The translations under genes were made by a program, and so were the position numbers. A stretch of DNA of 64,000 nucleotides, taken from contig CAMCXL010000007.1 of the NCBI GenBank assembly GCA_945883505.1, positions 1 to 64,000 on the forward strand. The letters are read 5' to 3'. The DNA is from Rhodoluna limnophila (GTDB lineage Bacteria > Actinomycetota > Actinomycetes > Actinomycetales > Microbacteriaceae). The stretch's first letter is position 1, and each line of letters opens with the position of its first letter. Positions 36,594 through 45,762 of the stretch are shown here, in pieces. The notes under the pieces are model-generated. The model ran no database searches, was not told where the DNA came from, and saw only the letters and a list, made by a program, of their open reading frames with translations.

Positions 36594-37297
36594 TAGTTGG
36601 CTTTCTTAGGCTTTGTTCCAATATGGATAGCAACAATTCCTAGGGTTTGATTCCTAAAACCAACAGATTGGTAGCCAACTTTTTCAATCAGTTTGGCTAG
36701 TTCTGCCTGTTTCGGCCAGGCGTCAATGGATTCAGCTAGGTAGCTATATGCCTCCGGGGTTTTAGATACCAGCGCCGAAATCCGAGGAAGCAGGTTCTTG
36801 AGGTAAAGCCGATACAAAGAATGCAAGGCCTTATTCGGAATGGTCGAGAATTCACAAACCACCAGCTTGCCTCCTGGCTTTAGCACCCGAAGCATTTCGG
36901 ACAAGGCAAGCTCGGTGTTTTCGACATTTCGAAGACCAAAAGAAATAGTCACGGTGTCAAACTCTTCTTCCCTAAAGGGAAGCTTGGTGGCATCGGCAAA
37001 GACGAACTCAATTTCGGGGTGACGCTTTCTGCCCTCTTCGAGCATGCCCATAGAGAAGTCGGCCGCGACCACGCGGACACCTTCTTTGAGGAAAGCTACC
37101 GAGGATGCCCCGGTGCCGGCGGCTAGGTCCAAGATGGTTTGACCGCTTTGAGGGTTTAACAGCTTTGCAACTGCTTTTCGCCATACTCTGGCTGATCCAA
37201 GAGAGAGTAAATCGTTCGCCCTGTCGTAGTTTTTTGCGACTTGGTCAAACATCGCAGCAACTTCCTGCGCCTTCTTGGTTAGGTCTGCTTTACTCAC
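36593..37297 (-). CDS. menG: Demethylmenaquinone methyltransferase
   Basis: The last step of menaquinone synthesis, an SAM-dependent C-methylation. It has 234 residues and a UbiE/MenG pattern: YDRANDLLSLGSARVWRKA, the SAM loop LDLAAGTGASS and TISFGLRNVENTELALSEMLRVLKPGG. The GTG start has TAAGAT six bases upstream, which predicts a leaderless mRNA. It is divergent from menF. Confidence 0.95.
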   Translation of the reverse strand: MSKADLTKKAQEVAAMFDQVAKNYDRANDLLSLGSARVWRKAVAKLLNPQSGQTILDLAAGTGASSVAFLKEGVRVVAADFSMGMLEEGRKRHPEIEFVFADATKLPFREEEFDTVTISFGLRNVENTELALSEMLRVLKPGGKLVVCEFSTIPNKALHSLYRLYLKNLLPRISALVSKTPEAYSYLAESIDAWPKQAELAKLIEKVGYQSVGFRNQTLGIVAIHIGTKPKKAN

Positions 37298-37369
37298 CTA
37301 TCAATCTTAGCTTTCACCTAGAATTTAAGAAGCTCGCCTACTTTGGCCCGAAAAAACGAAACGGCACCG

Positions 37370-38611
37370 ATGTCATCAATTCGAAAACTTCGCGTTTTAT
37401 CGCGTGAGTTGGCGACCCCGGAGGGTTTTGACATCACCCGTCACTTCCCAGAAAACCCCACCGCATTCGTCAGAAACGGTCAAGGATTGGTCGGCTTCGG
37501 AGAAGCCGCCCGCTTTGAAACCTCCGGCTTGAACCGCATCCAAGAACTAGCTGCCGCTTGGCGCGAACAAGTTGAGCAAGCAGAAATCACCGACCCGCTC
37601 CAGGTTCAAGGAACAGGTCTGGTTGGTTTTGGAACTGCAACTTTCTCACCGGATAGTTCACTGAACTCAGTGTTGATTGTTCCAAGGATCATTCTTGGAA
37701 CAAGGGATGGTAGAAGCTGGATCACCAAGATCACCCCGGAAGGTGAACAGGAAGCAACCGCTGATTTTTATAGCAAAGTAATCTCCTACCGAGAAAACAA
37801 CAAGCTCTCCTTCGTCGAAGGCTCAATGACCTCGGCTGGATTTCTAAAGCAAACAGAAAAGGCAATCTCCAAAATTCGCTCCGGGAAGCTTCAAAAAGTT
37901 GTTTTGGCCCGAGAGATCATGGCTCAACTGCCAGCAGGCTTCGATATTCGAACGGGACTTAGGTCGCTGGCAAAAAGATACCCGAGCTGCTGGGTGTATT
38001 CGGTTGATGGCAACTTCGGAGCATCCCCTGAGCTTTTGGTTCGGGTCTCCCACGGTCAAGTTTCTGCCCGAGTGCTAGCTGGAACAACCTCCCGCGGTGA
38101 CTCACCAGAGTCAGACGTTCAGAAATCTAACTTCCTCGTTGCCTCAGAGAAAAACTTGGCCGAGCACCGCTTCGCGGTTGACTCAATGGTTGAGGCACTA
38201 AATCCTTTTTGCATAACTGTCGATACCGACGAGAAGCCCTTCAGCTTGGCTCTTCCTGATTTGTGGCACCTGGCAAGCGATGTTTACGGAAAGCTCAAGA
38301 ACAACATCTCGGTGCTGGACTTGGCGGCCTTCCTTCACCCAACTGCTGCGGTTGCCGGCACGGGAAGACAAGCTGCTCAAGCTCTGATCGCAGAGCTTGA
38401 GCCCTTTGATCGTGGCGGCTACGCCGGACCGGTTGGTTGGATTGGTGCCGATGGCGATGGCGAATGGGCCATCGCGCTTCGAGGTGGATATATCGAAGAA
38501 AACGTCTTGACTGCTTTTGCAGGATGTGGGCTGGTTGCCGATTCGGAACCTGCCGCAGAACTTGAAGAAACAGAACTGAAGTTTGCTCCAGTTCGAGGCT
38601 CTCTTAGCTAG
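37370..38611 (+). CDS. menF: Isochorismate synthase
   Basis: The entry enzyme of menaquinone synthesis, converting chorismate to isochorismate. The C-terminal chorismate-binding domain shows KVVLAREI, GASPELLVRV, VLAGTTSRG, HRFAVDSMVE, and the loop HPTAAVAGTGRQAA. With the ATG at 37370 it has 413 residues; a TTG at 37343 would add nine. A TAGAAT -10 at 37319-37324 would give a short leader. Its stop overlaps the stop of menD (shared CTAG). Confidence 0.93.
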   Translation: MSSIRKLRVLSRELATPEGFDITRHFPENPTAFVRNGQGLVGFGEAARFETSGLNRIQELAAAWREQVEQAEITDPLQVQGTGLVGFGTATFSPDSSLNSVLIVPRIILGTRDGRSWITKITPEGEQEATADFYSKVISYRENNKLSFVEGSMTSAGFLKQTEKAISKIRSGKLQKVVLAREIMAQLPAGFDIRTGLRSLAKRYPSCWVYSVDGNFGASPELLVRVSHGQVSARVLAGTTSRGDSPESDVQKSNFLVASEKNLAEHRFAVDSMVEALNPFCITVDTDEKPFSLALPDLWHLASDVYGKLKNNISVLDLAAFLHPTAAVAGTGRQAAQALIAELEPFDRGGYAGPVGWIGADGDGEWAIALRGGYIEENVLTAFAGCGLVADSEPAAELEETELKFAPVRGSLS

Positions 38612-40179
38612 AGCTTTACCTCAATCAGCACACGCCCCGGTGTTGCCAGTGCTTCGGTGAGTTCTTGTTCGTTAGCCGGGGCAATGTAAACAAAACCGTA
38701 GGCGTTGGCTAGGGACCAGTAGTCGATTTTTTGACCGGCTCTAAATATCCGGTCAAAAGTTCCGGTCTCCACTGTTTGGAAAAGCTCAAGGTTTTCAAAG
38801 ATGCTGCCGCCTTGATCGTTGACCATAATTAGCTGAAGGTTTAGGGTTTCTTCCGGATCTTCAATCATCGATGAAGCATCGTGAATCAAAGTCAGATCAC
38901 CAATGATTGCTCTGGTGAATGCACCCTCGGCACGAAGTGCGATGCCGGTTGCTGTTGCAACCGTCCCATCAATTCCAGAAAGGCCGCGGTTAGCAAAAAC
39001 CTGAACTGCCTTTGAAGGTGCCCAAACATCCGCTTCGCGGATCATCCTTGATGCGCCCAGCGCAATCGAATCATCCAGTTGGCTGGCTTGATATACAAGC
39101 TCAATGACTTTTCTTCTCGTTAGGCCAGCTTCGTAAGCTTGAGCCGAGATCCAGTTATGAGATGCTACTCGCCACCTGGCCAGCCATTCACTACTGACCT
39201 CACCGTTTACGGTTAGGTCATCAACAATTTGAGCGGCATTGCCGTAGGGGTTAAACAATCCGGTTAGTTCAGATTTCATAACAATCAGTTCAATGTCTTG
39301 GCGTGCAATTAACTTTTGAACTTCTCGGCTCAGAGTTGGCTTGCCATACACCACGACCCGCTGGATCTTAGCTTTTAGTTCTTCGTCTTCGGCCAAAATA
39401 GCTGGGTAAGCAACAATCGAGTTTGCTCCATAGCGACACCTCGAGCTTGGCTCGGCAAACACCGGCCAACCAAAAGCTTCTGAGGTTTCAAGTGCTAGGA
39501 CTCCAGATTCTGCTCCAGCAATCACAACGGTGTTTAGTTCGCCGTCCAAAACAGCAAAGCTTGGAACCGGCAGTGTCTCTTCGGGAAACTCTGCTCCGGT
39601 ATAGATATCTGCCGCATCCGGAGAAGGGGAAGAAAGTGGTTCCTTAAAACAAATATTTAGGTGCACCGGCCCAGGCCGGTGCGGAAAATCCCCCATTGCA
39701 GTTGAAACTGCTCGTTCGGCTAAGAGCCGAACAAAATCCAAATCAACATCACCTTCGGGGGCTGGAACATCTTCACAAAACCTAACGGCTTCGCCAAAGA
39801 TCCCAACCTGGTGGGTAGTTTGATTGGCTCCCAATCCCCGAAGCTCTTGAGGTCGATCGGCGGTTATTACGATCATTGGAACACCGCTGTGGTGAGCTTC
39901 CAAGACTGCCGGCAACAAATTGGCAACCGCAGTTCCGGAGGTGGTAATAATTGCAACCGGCTGGCCGGACGCTCTTGCAGCTCCCAGGGCAGTGAAGGCC
40001 ATCGATCGCTCGTCGATGCGAACTCGAACGGTTAGGCGATCAACATCGTGAAGTTGCTGTGCGGCTATCGCAAGCGACTGCGAGCGTGAGCCGGGAGATA
40101 AAAAAACGTCCTCGACCTCCAGCTCTGAAAGAGCTGCCATTAAATTGGCTGCGAAGACTTGCGAAGGCGCGACAATCAA
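38608..40179 (-). CDS. menD: 2-succinyl-5-enolpyruvyl-6-hydroxy-3-cyclohexene-1-carboxylate synthase
   Basis: A thiamine-diphosphate enzyme that adds succinic semialdehyde to isochorismate. It has 523 residues. The N-terminal pyrimidine domain has VEDVFLSPGSRSQSLAIAA and GTAVANLLPAVLEAHHSGVP. The ThDP-binding part near the C-terminus is IGDLTLIHDASS and VNDQGGSIFENL. The TTG start at 40179 is likely but not certain; an ATG lies 13 codons inside. The gene follows a small membrane protein gene without a gap. Confidence 0.94.
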   Translation of the reverse strand: MIVAPSQVFAANLMAALSELEVEDVFLSPGSRSQSLAIAAQQLHDVDRLTVRVRIDERSMAFTALGAARASGQPVAIITTSGTAVANLLPAVLEAHHSGVPMIVITADRPQELRGLGANQTTHQVGIFGEAVRFCEDVPAPEGDVDLDFVRLLAERAVSTAMGDFPHRPGPVHLNICFKEPLSSPSPDAADIYTGAEFPEETLPVPSFAVLDGELNTVVIAGAESGVLALETSEAFGWPVFAEPSSRCRYGANSIVAYPAILAEDEELKAKIQRVVVYGKPTLSREVQKLIARQDIELIVMKSELTGLFNPYGNAAQIVDDLTVNGEVSSEWLARWRVASHNWISAQAYEAGLTRRKVIELVYQASQLDDSIALGASRMIREADVWAPSKAVQVFANRGLSGIDGTVATATGIALRAEGAFTRAIIGDLTLIHDASSMIEDPEETLNLQLIMVNDQGGSIFENLELFQTVETGTFDRIFRAGQKIDYWSLANAYGFVYIAPANEQELTEALATPGRVLIEVKL

Positions 40180-40181
40180 AG

Positions 40182-40550
40182 CTACGACTTGTCCTTAGGT
40201 TCTGGGCCTGAGTCTTCCTCCGGGTTGTCTTGAGGTTTATCCTCCGGCTTGGCATCGGGTTTTTTCTCATCTTGGGCGTCAAGTTTTTCTGATAGATCGC
40301 GCAAAAAAGCTGGGTCATCGTCGGGAGCTACGGATTTGGTCTTTCTATAGCGTTGCTTGGGTTGACCGATAGGTCTTCCAAGAACCAGGTAAAGCAACCC
40401 ACCGATGAATGGAACGCCAGCGCAGATTAGGATCCAGAGCCACTTCGGCAGGTTCCTAACCTCGTTTTTGTTTGCGCTGGCTGCAAATACAGTGACAAAT
40501 ACTGTAAATAGCAGCCAGACTCCGAATACGAAAAGTAGTCCTCTAACCAT
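40182..40550 (-). CDS. PLDc_N domain membrane protein
   Basis: A small membrane protein of 122 residues. An N-terminal transmembrane helix is followed by the PLDc_N-type pair (WLWILICAGVPFIGGLLYLVLGRP), then a charged cytoplasmic tail rich in D, E, K and P. Function unknown; the domain is common next to men genes in actinobacteria. TAGAGT lies six bases before the ATG, so it is likely leaderless and shares a small divergent region with the gene at 40590. Confidence 0.8.
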   Translation of the reverse strand: MVRGLLFVFGVWLLFTVFVTVFAASANKNEVRNLPKWLWILICAGVPFIGGLLYLVLGRPIGQPKQRYRKTKSVAPDDDPAFLRDLSEKLDAQDEKKPDAKPEDKPQDNPEEDSGPEPKDKS

Positions 40551-40556
40551 GCATTA

Positions 40557-40583
40557 ACTCTAAGCGAGAGACAAACTTAGAAT
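40557..40583. promoter_or_regulatory. Two divergent -10 elements of leaderless genes
   Basis: Minus-strand TAGAGT (40557-40562) and plus-strand TAGAAT (40578-40583) each end six bases from the start codon of the PLDc_N gene and the DUF4229 gene. Only 39 bp separate the two start codons. Confidence 0.5.
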
Positions 40584-40589
40584 GTAACT

Positions 40590-40865
40590 GTGAAAAAACT
40601 CTGGTTAGTCTTTATATCGGCTCGATTGGGCCTATTTGCCCTGTTCTTGACCATTTTCTTGCTGCTGGGATTCGAGGGAATCTACTCGGCAATCATCGCC
40701 GGGGTGCTGGCCCTGGCTATTTCACTGGTGTTTTTGCAGAAGCAAAGGGATGCTTTATCGGCTGAAATCTATAAGAGAAACAAACGGGATAAGTTCTCCG
40801 GCGTTCCAGACCAAGACGCCGATGTTGAAAACTCGATTCTCGACTCAAAAGAAGACAACAAATAA
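40590..40865 (+). CDS. DUF4229 membrane protein
   Basis: 91 residues with two transmembrane helices (LVFISARLGLFALFLTIFLLL and AIIAGVLALAISLVFL) and a basic/acidic cytoplasmic tail, a match to the actinobacterial DUF4229 family. Function unknown. The start is GTG, likely leaderless. Its last 21 bp overlap the 3' end of menA on the opposite strand. Confidence 0.78.
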   Translation: MKKLWLVFISARLGLFALFLTIFLLLGFEGIYSAIIAGVLALAISLVFLQKQRDALSAEIYKRNKRDKFSGVPDQDADVENSILDSKEDNK

Positions 40866-41729
40866 CCCAAGAGCCAGGCTCAGCGCATAGGCCAAAGCCG
40901 CAAAGCTAGTGAGCTTCAAAACCAAAATCAATTCCTTTGGTGTTTTAGCCGTTGCCACAATTACCGTGGCGGGAACTACCAATAAAAGCGCCATAAAGCC
41001 CAGCATGGTGGCCGGATAAAGCAGGCTAAAAAAGCCAAGAATTAAAAACGGCAGCCAGATCATCAAAAGAAAAATCGCGATAGCTGGTTTCTTACCCAGG
41101 CGAACAGCCAGGGTTTTCTTGGAATAAAGAGCATCGGTTTCGATATCCCGGATGTTATTGACCATCAATACAGCAGAGGCAAATAGCCCCGAGGCAATTC
41201 CCCCTAGGACCGCATTGAACTCAACGAAGCCAACCTGAATGAAAGTGGTTCCGATTGTTGCAACCAGTCCAAAAAACACAAAGACTGCAAGTTCTCCAAG
41301 ACCGGCATAACCGTAGGGGCTTTTGCCTCCGGTATAAAACCAAGCCGCAATAATTGCGGCAGCTCCAACCGCCAGCAGCCAATAAAATCCGGTGATCAAA
41401 ACAATCGCTAAACCTGCAACGCCAGCCAGCAGGAAAAAGCCAAAGGCCGCAAGCTTGACGGCCTCGGGCTTCACAGACTTAGATCCGGTTAGCCGAAGCG
41501 GTCCAACCCGATGGTCATCGGTTCCTCGAATTCCATCCGAGTAGTCGTTGGCGAAGTTCACACCGATTTGCAAAAAAAGCGCGACTGCCAGAGCTAGAAC
41601 AGACAGACCAAGATCAAAAGCCTGAACCGAATCGGCAGCACCTGCCCCGATAGCAACCGGCGCTATGGCAAGTGGCAGGGTTCGAAGCCTTGCGCCCTCG
41701 ATCCAAAGATTCAGTTTCTTTGTCTTCAT
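40845..41729 (-). CDS. menA: 1,4-dihydroxy-2-naphthoate polyprenyltransferase
   Basis: An integral membrane prenyltransferase of the UbiA family, 294 residues, joining DHNA to the polyprenyl chain. The Asp-rich prenyl-diphosphate motif NFANDYSDGIRGTD is near residues 57-70, with a second DIETDALYSKKTLAVRLG. About eight transmembrane helices. The ATG at 41729 has GAGGAA six bases upstream; an earlier TTG would overlap menE. It lies directly downstream of menE. Confidence 0.94.
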   Translation of the reverse strand: MKTKKLNLWIEGARLRTLPLAIAPVAIGAGAADSVQAFDLGLSVLALAVALFLQIGVNFANDYSDGIRGTDDHRVGPLRLTGSKSVKPEAVKLAAFGFFLLAGVAGLAIVLITGFYWLLAVGAAAIIAAWFYTGGKSPYGYAGLGELAVFVFFGLVATIGTTFIQVGFVEFNAVLGGIASGLFASAVLMVNNIRDIETDALYSKKTLAVRLGKKPAIAIFLLMIWLPFLILGFFSLLYPATMLGFMALLLVVPATVIVATAKTPKELILVLKLTSFAALAYALSLALGLFVVFF

Positions 41730-41739
41730 CTGTACTTCC

Positions 41740-42840
41740 TCAGTTAAAAAGCTCTGCAACTAATCGGTTATCTGTCTTACCGGTTAGAAGCTTAGGGAGC
41801 TTATCCACCCGAATCACCCGGATTGGTTTTCCGGCTGGACCCAGTAAATGAGCCAGTTGATTGGCGATGTCATCGGCAACTTCAGGAGAACCAATGTAAG
41901 CAATTCCCACCCGCTCACCCCAGGTCTCATCCTGCAGCGGCACTGCGGCAATTTCTGAAACCCCGGGTAGCTCAGAGCCTAAATATTCAACTCTTTCAAG
42001 CGAAAGCTTTATTCCACCTGAAATAATCACCCGATCGGCACGGCCGATGATGTTGAGCTTTCCATCGGGAGATAACTCGGCTAAATCGTTAGTAAAGATC
42101 CAATCATCTTGCCCCTCGGCCAGAGTCTTTCCAGAAATTAACAGCCTGCCATCGGGAGCAATCTTGAGCCTTACGCCATCGAGTGGAACTCCGTCATAGA
42201 CGCAGCCGCCGGAAGTTTCGGTCATCCCGTAGCTAACGACAACTTTGATGCCCAGATCAGTAGCTTTTTGCCTCAGCTCCTCGGGAGTTGCTTGTCCTCC
42301 AACCAGAATTGCGCGAAAGCTCTTCAGCACTGCAAGCATGTCTTTATTTTTCCCCGCCTCGGAGATAAGTTTTGCTAGCTGGTTTGGAACCAGTGACGTA
42401 TAACGAATTTGATTGGTCATCAACATCGCTGAGCGCAAGAAGGCCTCTGCCGTGAAAGGCAAGGCGGTATTCATAATCACTGGCTGTTGATCGGCAAGCA
42501 GCGATCTAATAAGTACCTGTTGGCCCGCGATGAAATTGATCGGAAGTGCCAATAGCCATTGGCCCCAAGGTCCCAAGCGCTCTTGGCCAGTTGTGGCTGC
42601 GTGTAGCAAGGCTTCGGTAGAAATGGAGATGCGTTTTGGAATTCCGGTGGAACCGGATGATTCCACAACGCATGCAATATTTTTTGCCACCTGCTCTGGC
42701 AAAGGATCAATTGCTGGCCTAACACCGTTTATTTCAGGAGCGGAGACAAAGATAGCTTTTTTGTTTTGGATCACATCCGCTAGAACAAGCAGCGCCTTCA
42801 CGGTGTCGTTGGCGGGAACCACCGCAAGCGGCTTAGTCAT
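41740..42840 (-). CDS. menE: o-Succinylbenzoate-CoA ligase
   Basis: An ANL-superfamily adenylating enzyme of 366 residues, which is the short form usual in actinobacteria. The phosphate loop is ESSGSTGIPKRI. SYGMTETSGGCVYDG binds the adenylate, and IIGRADRVIISGG is the hinge motif. The C-terminal lysine is in PKLLTGKTD. It activates OSB before MenB. It starts 7 nt after the menB stop. Confidence 0.93.
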   Translation of the reverse strand: MTKPLAVVPANDTVKALLVLADVIQNKKAIFVSAPEINGVRPAIDPLPEQVAKNIACVVESSGSTGIPKRISISTEALLHAATTGQERLGPWGQWLLALPINFIAGQQVLIRSLLADQQPVIMNTALPFTAEAFLRSAMLMTNQIRYTSLVPNQLAKLISEAGKNKDMLAVLKSFRAILVGGQATPEELRQKATDLGIKVVVSYGMTETSGGCVYDGVPLDGVRLKIAPDGRLLISGKTLAEGQDDWIFTNDLAELSPDGKLNIIGRADRVIISGGIKLSLERVEYLGSELPGVSEIAAVPLQDETWGERVGIAYIGSPEVADDIANQLAHLLGPAGKPIRVIRVDKLPKLLTGKTDNRLVAELFN

Positions 42841-42847
42841 TTTTCAA

Positions 42848-43753
42848 TCAGAAGTGCCAAGGGTAAGGCGCCCAGTTAGGTTCGCGCTTTTCCAAGAAAG
42901 CATCGCGGCCTTCGGCCGCCTCATCGGAAGCGTAGGCCAGCCTGGTCGCCTCGCCTGCAAATATTTGCTGGCCGATTAGTCCATCGTCGATGGCGTTCAT
43001 GGCAAATTTCAGCATGCGAATAGATGTTGGTGATTTGGACATAATCTCGGTTGCCCAAGCTACGCCTTCTTTTTCCAAGTCCTTATGCGCAACTGCCTTG
43101 TTCACAACACCCATCTCCACTGCTTTCTCGGCGCTGTATTCCTGTCCGAGGAAGAAAATCTCGCGAGCAAATTTCTGACCGACTTGGCGCGCAAGGTATG
43201 CACTTCCAAAGCCACCGTCAAAAGAGCCAACATCAGCATCGGTTTGCTTGAAGCGAGCGTGCTCGATGCTTGCAATCGAAAGATCGCAAACCACATTCAA
43301 TGAGTGTCCTCCCCCGGCTGCCCAGCCTGGAACCAATGCGATAACAACTTTTGGCATGAAGCGAATAAGTCTTTGAACTTCAAGAATATGCAAGCGACCG
43401 GATTTGGCAGGGTCTTGATTGTTCTCATCATCGGCGTATTTATAGCCGTCCTTGCCTCGAACTCTTTGATCGCCACCGCTTGAAAAAGCCCAGCCGCCGT
43501 CTTTGGGCGATGGTCCGTTGCCGGTTAGTAATACAACTCCAACCTTTGAGTTGTTCTTGGCGTGCTCGAGCGATGCTGCTAGCTCGTCAACGGTTTTTGG
43601 GCGAAAGGCGTTTCTTACCTCTGGGCGGTTGAAGGCAACGCGAACTACCCCAAGGGATATGTGCTGGTGATAGCTGATGTCGGTCTGATTCTCAAAACCT
43701 GGAACCTCGCGCCAAATAGACGCGTCAAACAGCTCAGAAACTGGATTTGCCAT
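42848..43753 (-). CDS. menB: 1,4-dihydroxy-2-naphthoyl-CoA synthase
   Basis: A crotonase-fold enzyme of 301 residues that closes the second ring of the naphthoate. Signature regions are SGGDQRVRGKDGY near residues 91-103, AAGGGHSLNVVCDLSIAS, and VGSFDGGFGSAYLARQVG. The C-terminus KREPNWAPYPWHF matches MenB. TAGTCT six bases before the ATG predicts leaderless transcription and overlaps the -10 of menC on the other strand. Confidence 0.97.
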   Translation of the reverse strand: MANPVSELFDASIWREVPGFENQTDISYHQHISLGVVRVAFNRPEVRNAFRPKTVDELAASLEHAKNNSKVGVVLLTGNGPSPKDGGWAFSSGGDQRVRGKDGYKYADDENNQDPAKSGRLHILEVQRLIRFMPKVVIALVPGWAAGGGHSLNVVCDLSIASIEHARFKQTDADVGSFDGGFGSAYLARQVGQKFAREIFFLGQEYSAEKAVEMGVVNKAVAHKDLEKEGVAWATEIMSKSPTSIRMLKFAMNAIDDGLIGQQIFAGEATRLAYASDEAAEGRDAFLEKREPNWAPYPWHF

Positions 43754-43758
43754 GCTCT

Positions 43759-43765
43759 TAGACTA
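43759..43765. promoter_or_regulatory. Symmetric -10 element shared by menB and menC
   Basis: The bases TAGACTA contain TAGACT on the plus strand (ending six bases before the menC GTG) and TAGTCT on the minus strand (ending six bases before the menB ATG). Both genes appear leaderless and only 17 bp separate their start codons. Confidence 0.6.
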
Positions 43766-43770
43766 ACAAT

Positions 43771-44766
43771 GTGAACCCTCGCCTTTTTGCCCTAATGGCT
43801 GCCGCCCGTGTGGTGAGCATCCCGCTTCGCACCCGCTTCCGCGGAATGACCGAGCGAGAGCTATTGGTGTTTGAAGGTCCCAACGGCTGGAGCGAGTGGG
43901 CGGCATTCCCCGAATACGGTGACGAGGAAGCAAGTCTCTGGCTTGAGGCAGCGCTGGAGTGGGGATATGGATCACTTCCTGCTACCAAGCGAAGTCAGGT
44001 CAAAGTCAACGCGATCTTGCCGGCCATAAAAGTTGAAGAAATCGCCAAGCTACTTTCCAAAGCCGGCAAGTTCGAAACCGTAAAGATAAAGGTCTCAGAA
44101 TCCGGTCAAAATTTGACCGATGACATCTCCAGAATCCAAGAGGTAAAAACCCTCTACCCCGAAGCCAAGATCAGACTCGACGCCAATGGTGGCTTTGATA
44201 TTCCTCTCGCCCTCGAATTAATTGAAAAGCTTTCGGCTTTGGGTATCAAGCTCGAATACTTCGAGCAGCCTGTTAAAACAATCGCTGAGCTAGCCGAGCT
44301 CAGATTAGAAATATCCAAGCGCGGTCTTGAAACACTTATTGCCGCCGATGAATCAGCTCGCAAGTCCTCCGACCCGCTAGCGGTTGAAATCGCGGGAGCG
44401 GCCGATATCTTGGTTCTAAAAAGCGCACCGCTTGGTGGCATTGCCAGAGCACTGGAAGTGGCAGCTTCTTCGAAGCTACCGATTGTTGCATCTAGTGCGA
44501 TGCAGTCCTCAATTGGTCTTGGAGCAGAACTCCACTTCGCCGCGAGCCTAGATGAACTCGTCTTTGACGCAGGCCTTGGAACATTGAACCTGTTTGCAGG
44601 TGACCTAGTTAGAAATCAATTGCGGCCAGAAAATGGTGTTCTGGAGGTAAGAAGAGAAGAGTTGAACACTTCAGCGCTTGAGATTTTCAATGCCGAAGAT
44701 CACCGCTACGACTGGTGGATTGCAAGACTAGAGCGCTGCGGAAGACTTATTGGTCTAGAGGGCTGA
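43771..44766 (+). CDS. menC: o-Succinylbenzoate synthase
   Basis: An enolase-superfamily dehydratase of 331 residues that makes OSB from SHCHC. The KxK catalytic lysines are in KIKVSESG, and the metal ligands are in IRLDANGGFD, EYFEQPV and IAADESARK. The start is GTG. The product feeds MenE, encoded on the opposite strand a little upstream. Confidence 0.93.
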   Translation: MNPRLFALMAAARVVSIPLRTRFRGMTERELLVFEGPNGWSEWAAFPEYGDEEASLWLEAALEWGYGSLPATKRSQVKVNAILPAIKVEEIAKLLSKAGKFETVKIKVSESGQNLTDDISRIQEVKTLYPEAKIRLDANGGFDIPLALELIEKLSALGIKLEYFEQPVKTIAELAELRLEISKRGLETLIAADESARKSSDPLAVEIAGAADILVLKSAPLGGIARALEVAASSKLPIVASSAMQSSIGLGAELHFAASLDELVFDAGLGTLNLFAGDLVRNQLRPENGVLEVRREELNTSALEIFNAEDHRYDWWIARLERCGRLIGLEG

Positions 44767-44769
44767 TCT

Positions 44770-45762
44770 TTAAAGACCAGAGTAAACGTGAAGGCCTTTG
44801 AAGAACATGTTCACGATGGTGAAGTTAAACACAACCGCCGCAAAGCCAATCAGTCCAAGCCAAACAGCGCGCTTGCCGGTCCAGCCGCGAGTGGCATTGG
44901 CGTGCAGGTAGCCGGCGTAGAGCGCCCAAATAATGAAAGTCCAAACTTCCTTGGTGTCCCAACCCCAGTAGCGGTGCCAGGCACGCTCTGCCCAAATTGC
45001 TCCGGCGATCAAAGTAAAGCTCCAAAGAATAAATCCACTGATGTTAAATCGGTAAGCGAGTCTTTCAAGGGTTTCCTTGGAGGGAAATATCCCCAGGATT
45101 GCTCTAAAGTTTTCGGTGCCTTTGGTTTTTGCGTTCTCCACCCAATTGGCAGTTTTCAAAAGATAAGCAAGCGATAGTGCAGCTGCCAGGCTAAAAAAGC
45201 CAGTTGCAAGTAAGGCCACCATCACGTGGATTACCAGCCAGTAGCTTTGCAGGGCCGGCATCAAAGATGCCACCTGAACATAGAAAACCGAAACGGCAGT
45301 TCCAAGAACCAAAAGCACAAAACCAACGACGAAGGTGGCCATAATGCGAACTTCCTTGGACCTTACCGACACCAGGTAAATCATCATCAAAATAAGTGCT
45401 CCGGTGATGGAGTATTCGTAAAGATTTGCCCACGGCACTCTGGCAGCGGCAATTCCTCGCATGATCACACCGGCTGCCAAGATCAGTGTTCCAAGAATTG
45501 CAAGAGCTAGGCTTACGCGCTCGAGGACAATCAGCGACTTGGAGCTATCTTGTGTGGCTATATCGCTTTCTTTTTCAAGAACAGCCACGTTGCCACTTCT
45601 AGTTGCAGCCTGCTGATTCTCTAAAATTCTGGACTTGCTGCTAGCGGCTTGGGAGAGGTGGTAGCCGGATACTAAAAAGGCCAGGGTAAATACCGCCATG
45701 GCGGCGTAGGTCACTAGCAGCGATAGCTGAGAGAGCTCTTCGTTTAGTACCAGTGGGTTCAC
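44770..45762 (-). CDS. ccsB: Cytochrome c biogenesis protein CcsB/CcsA (heme channel)
   Basis: A membrane protein of 330 residues with about eight transmembrane segments. It carries the tryptophan-rich WWD heme-handling motif RAWHRYWGWDTKEVWTFIIW near the C-terminus and conserved histidines (YWLVIHVMVALLATGF). With ResB it exports heme and attaches it to apocytochrome c outside the membrane. It directly follows resB without a gap and is the last gene of this operon. Confidence 0.94.
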   Translation of the reverse strand: MNPLVLNEELSQLSLLVTYAAMAVFTLAFLVSGYHLSQAASSKSRILENQQAATRSGNVAVLEKESDIATQDSSKSLIVLERVSLALAILGTLILAAGVIMRGIAAARVPWANLYEYSITGALILMMIYLVSVRSKEVRIMATFVVGFVLLVLGTAVSVFYVQVASLMPALQSYWLVIHVMVALLATGFFSLAAALSLAYLLKTANWVENAKTKGTENFRAILGIFPSKETLERLAYRFNISGFILWSFTLIAGAIWAERAWHRYWGWDTKEVWTFIIWALYAGYLHANATRGWTGKRAVWLGLIGFAAVVFNFTIVNMFFKGLHVYSGL

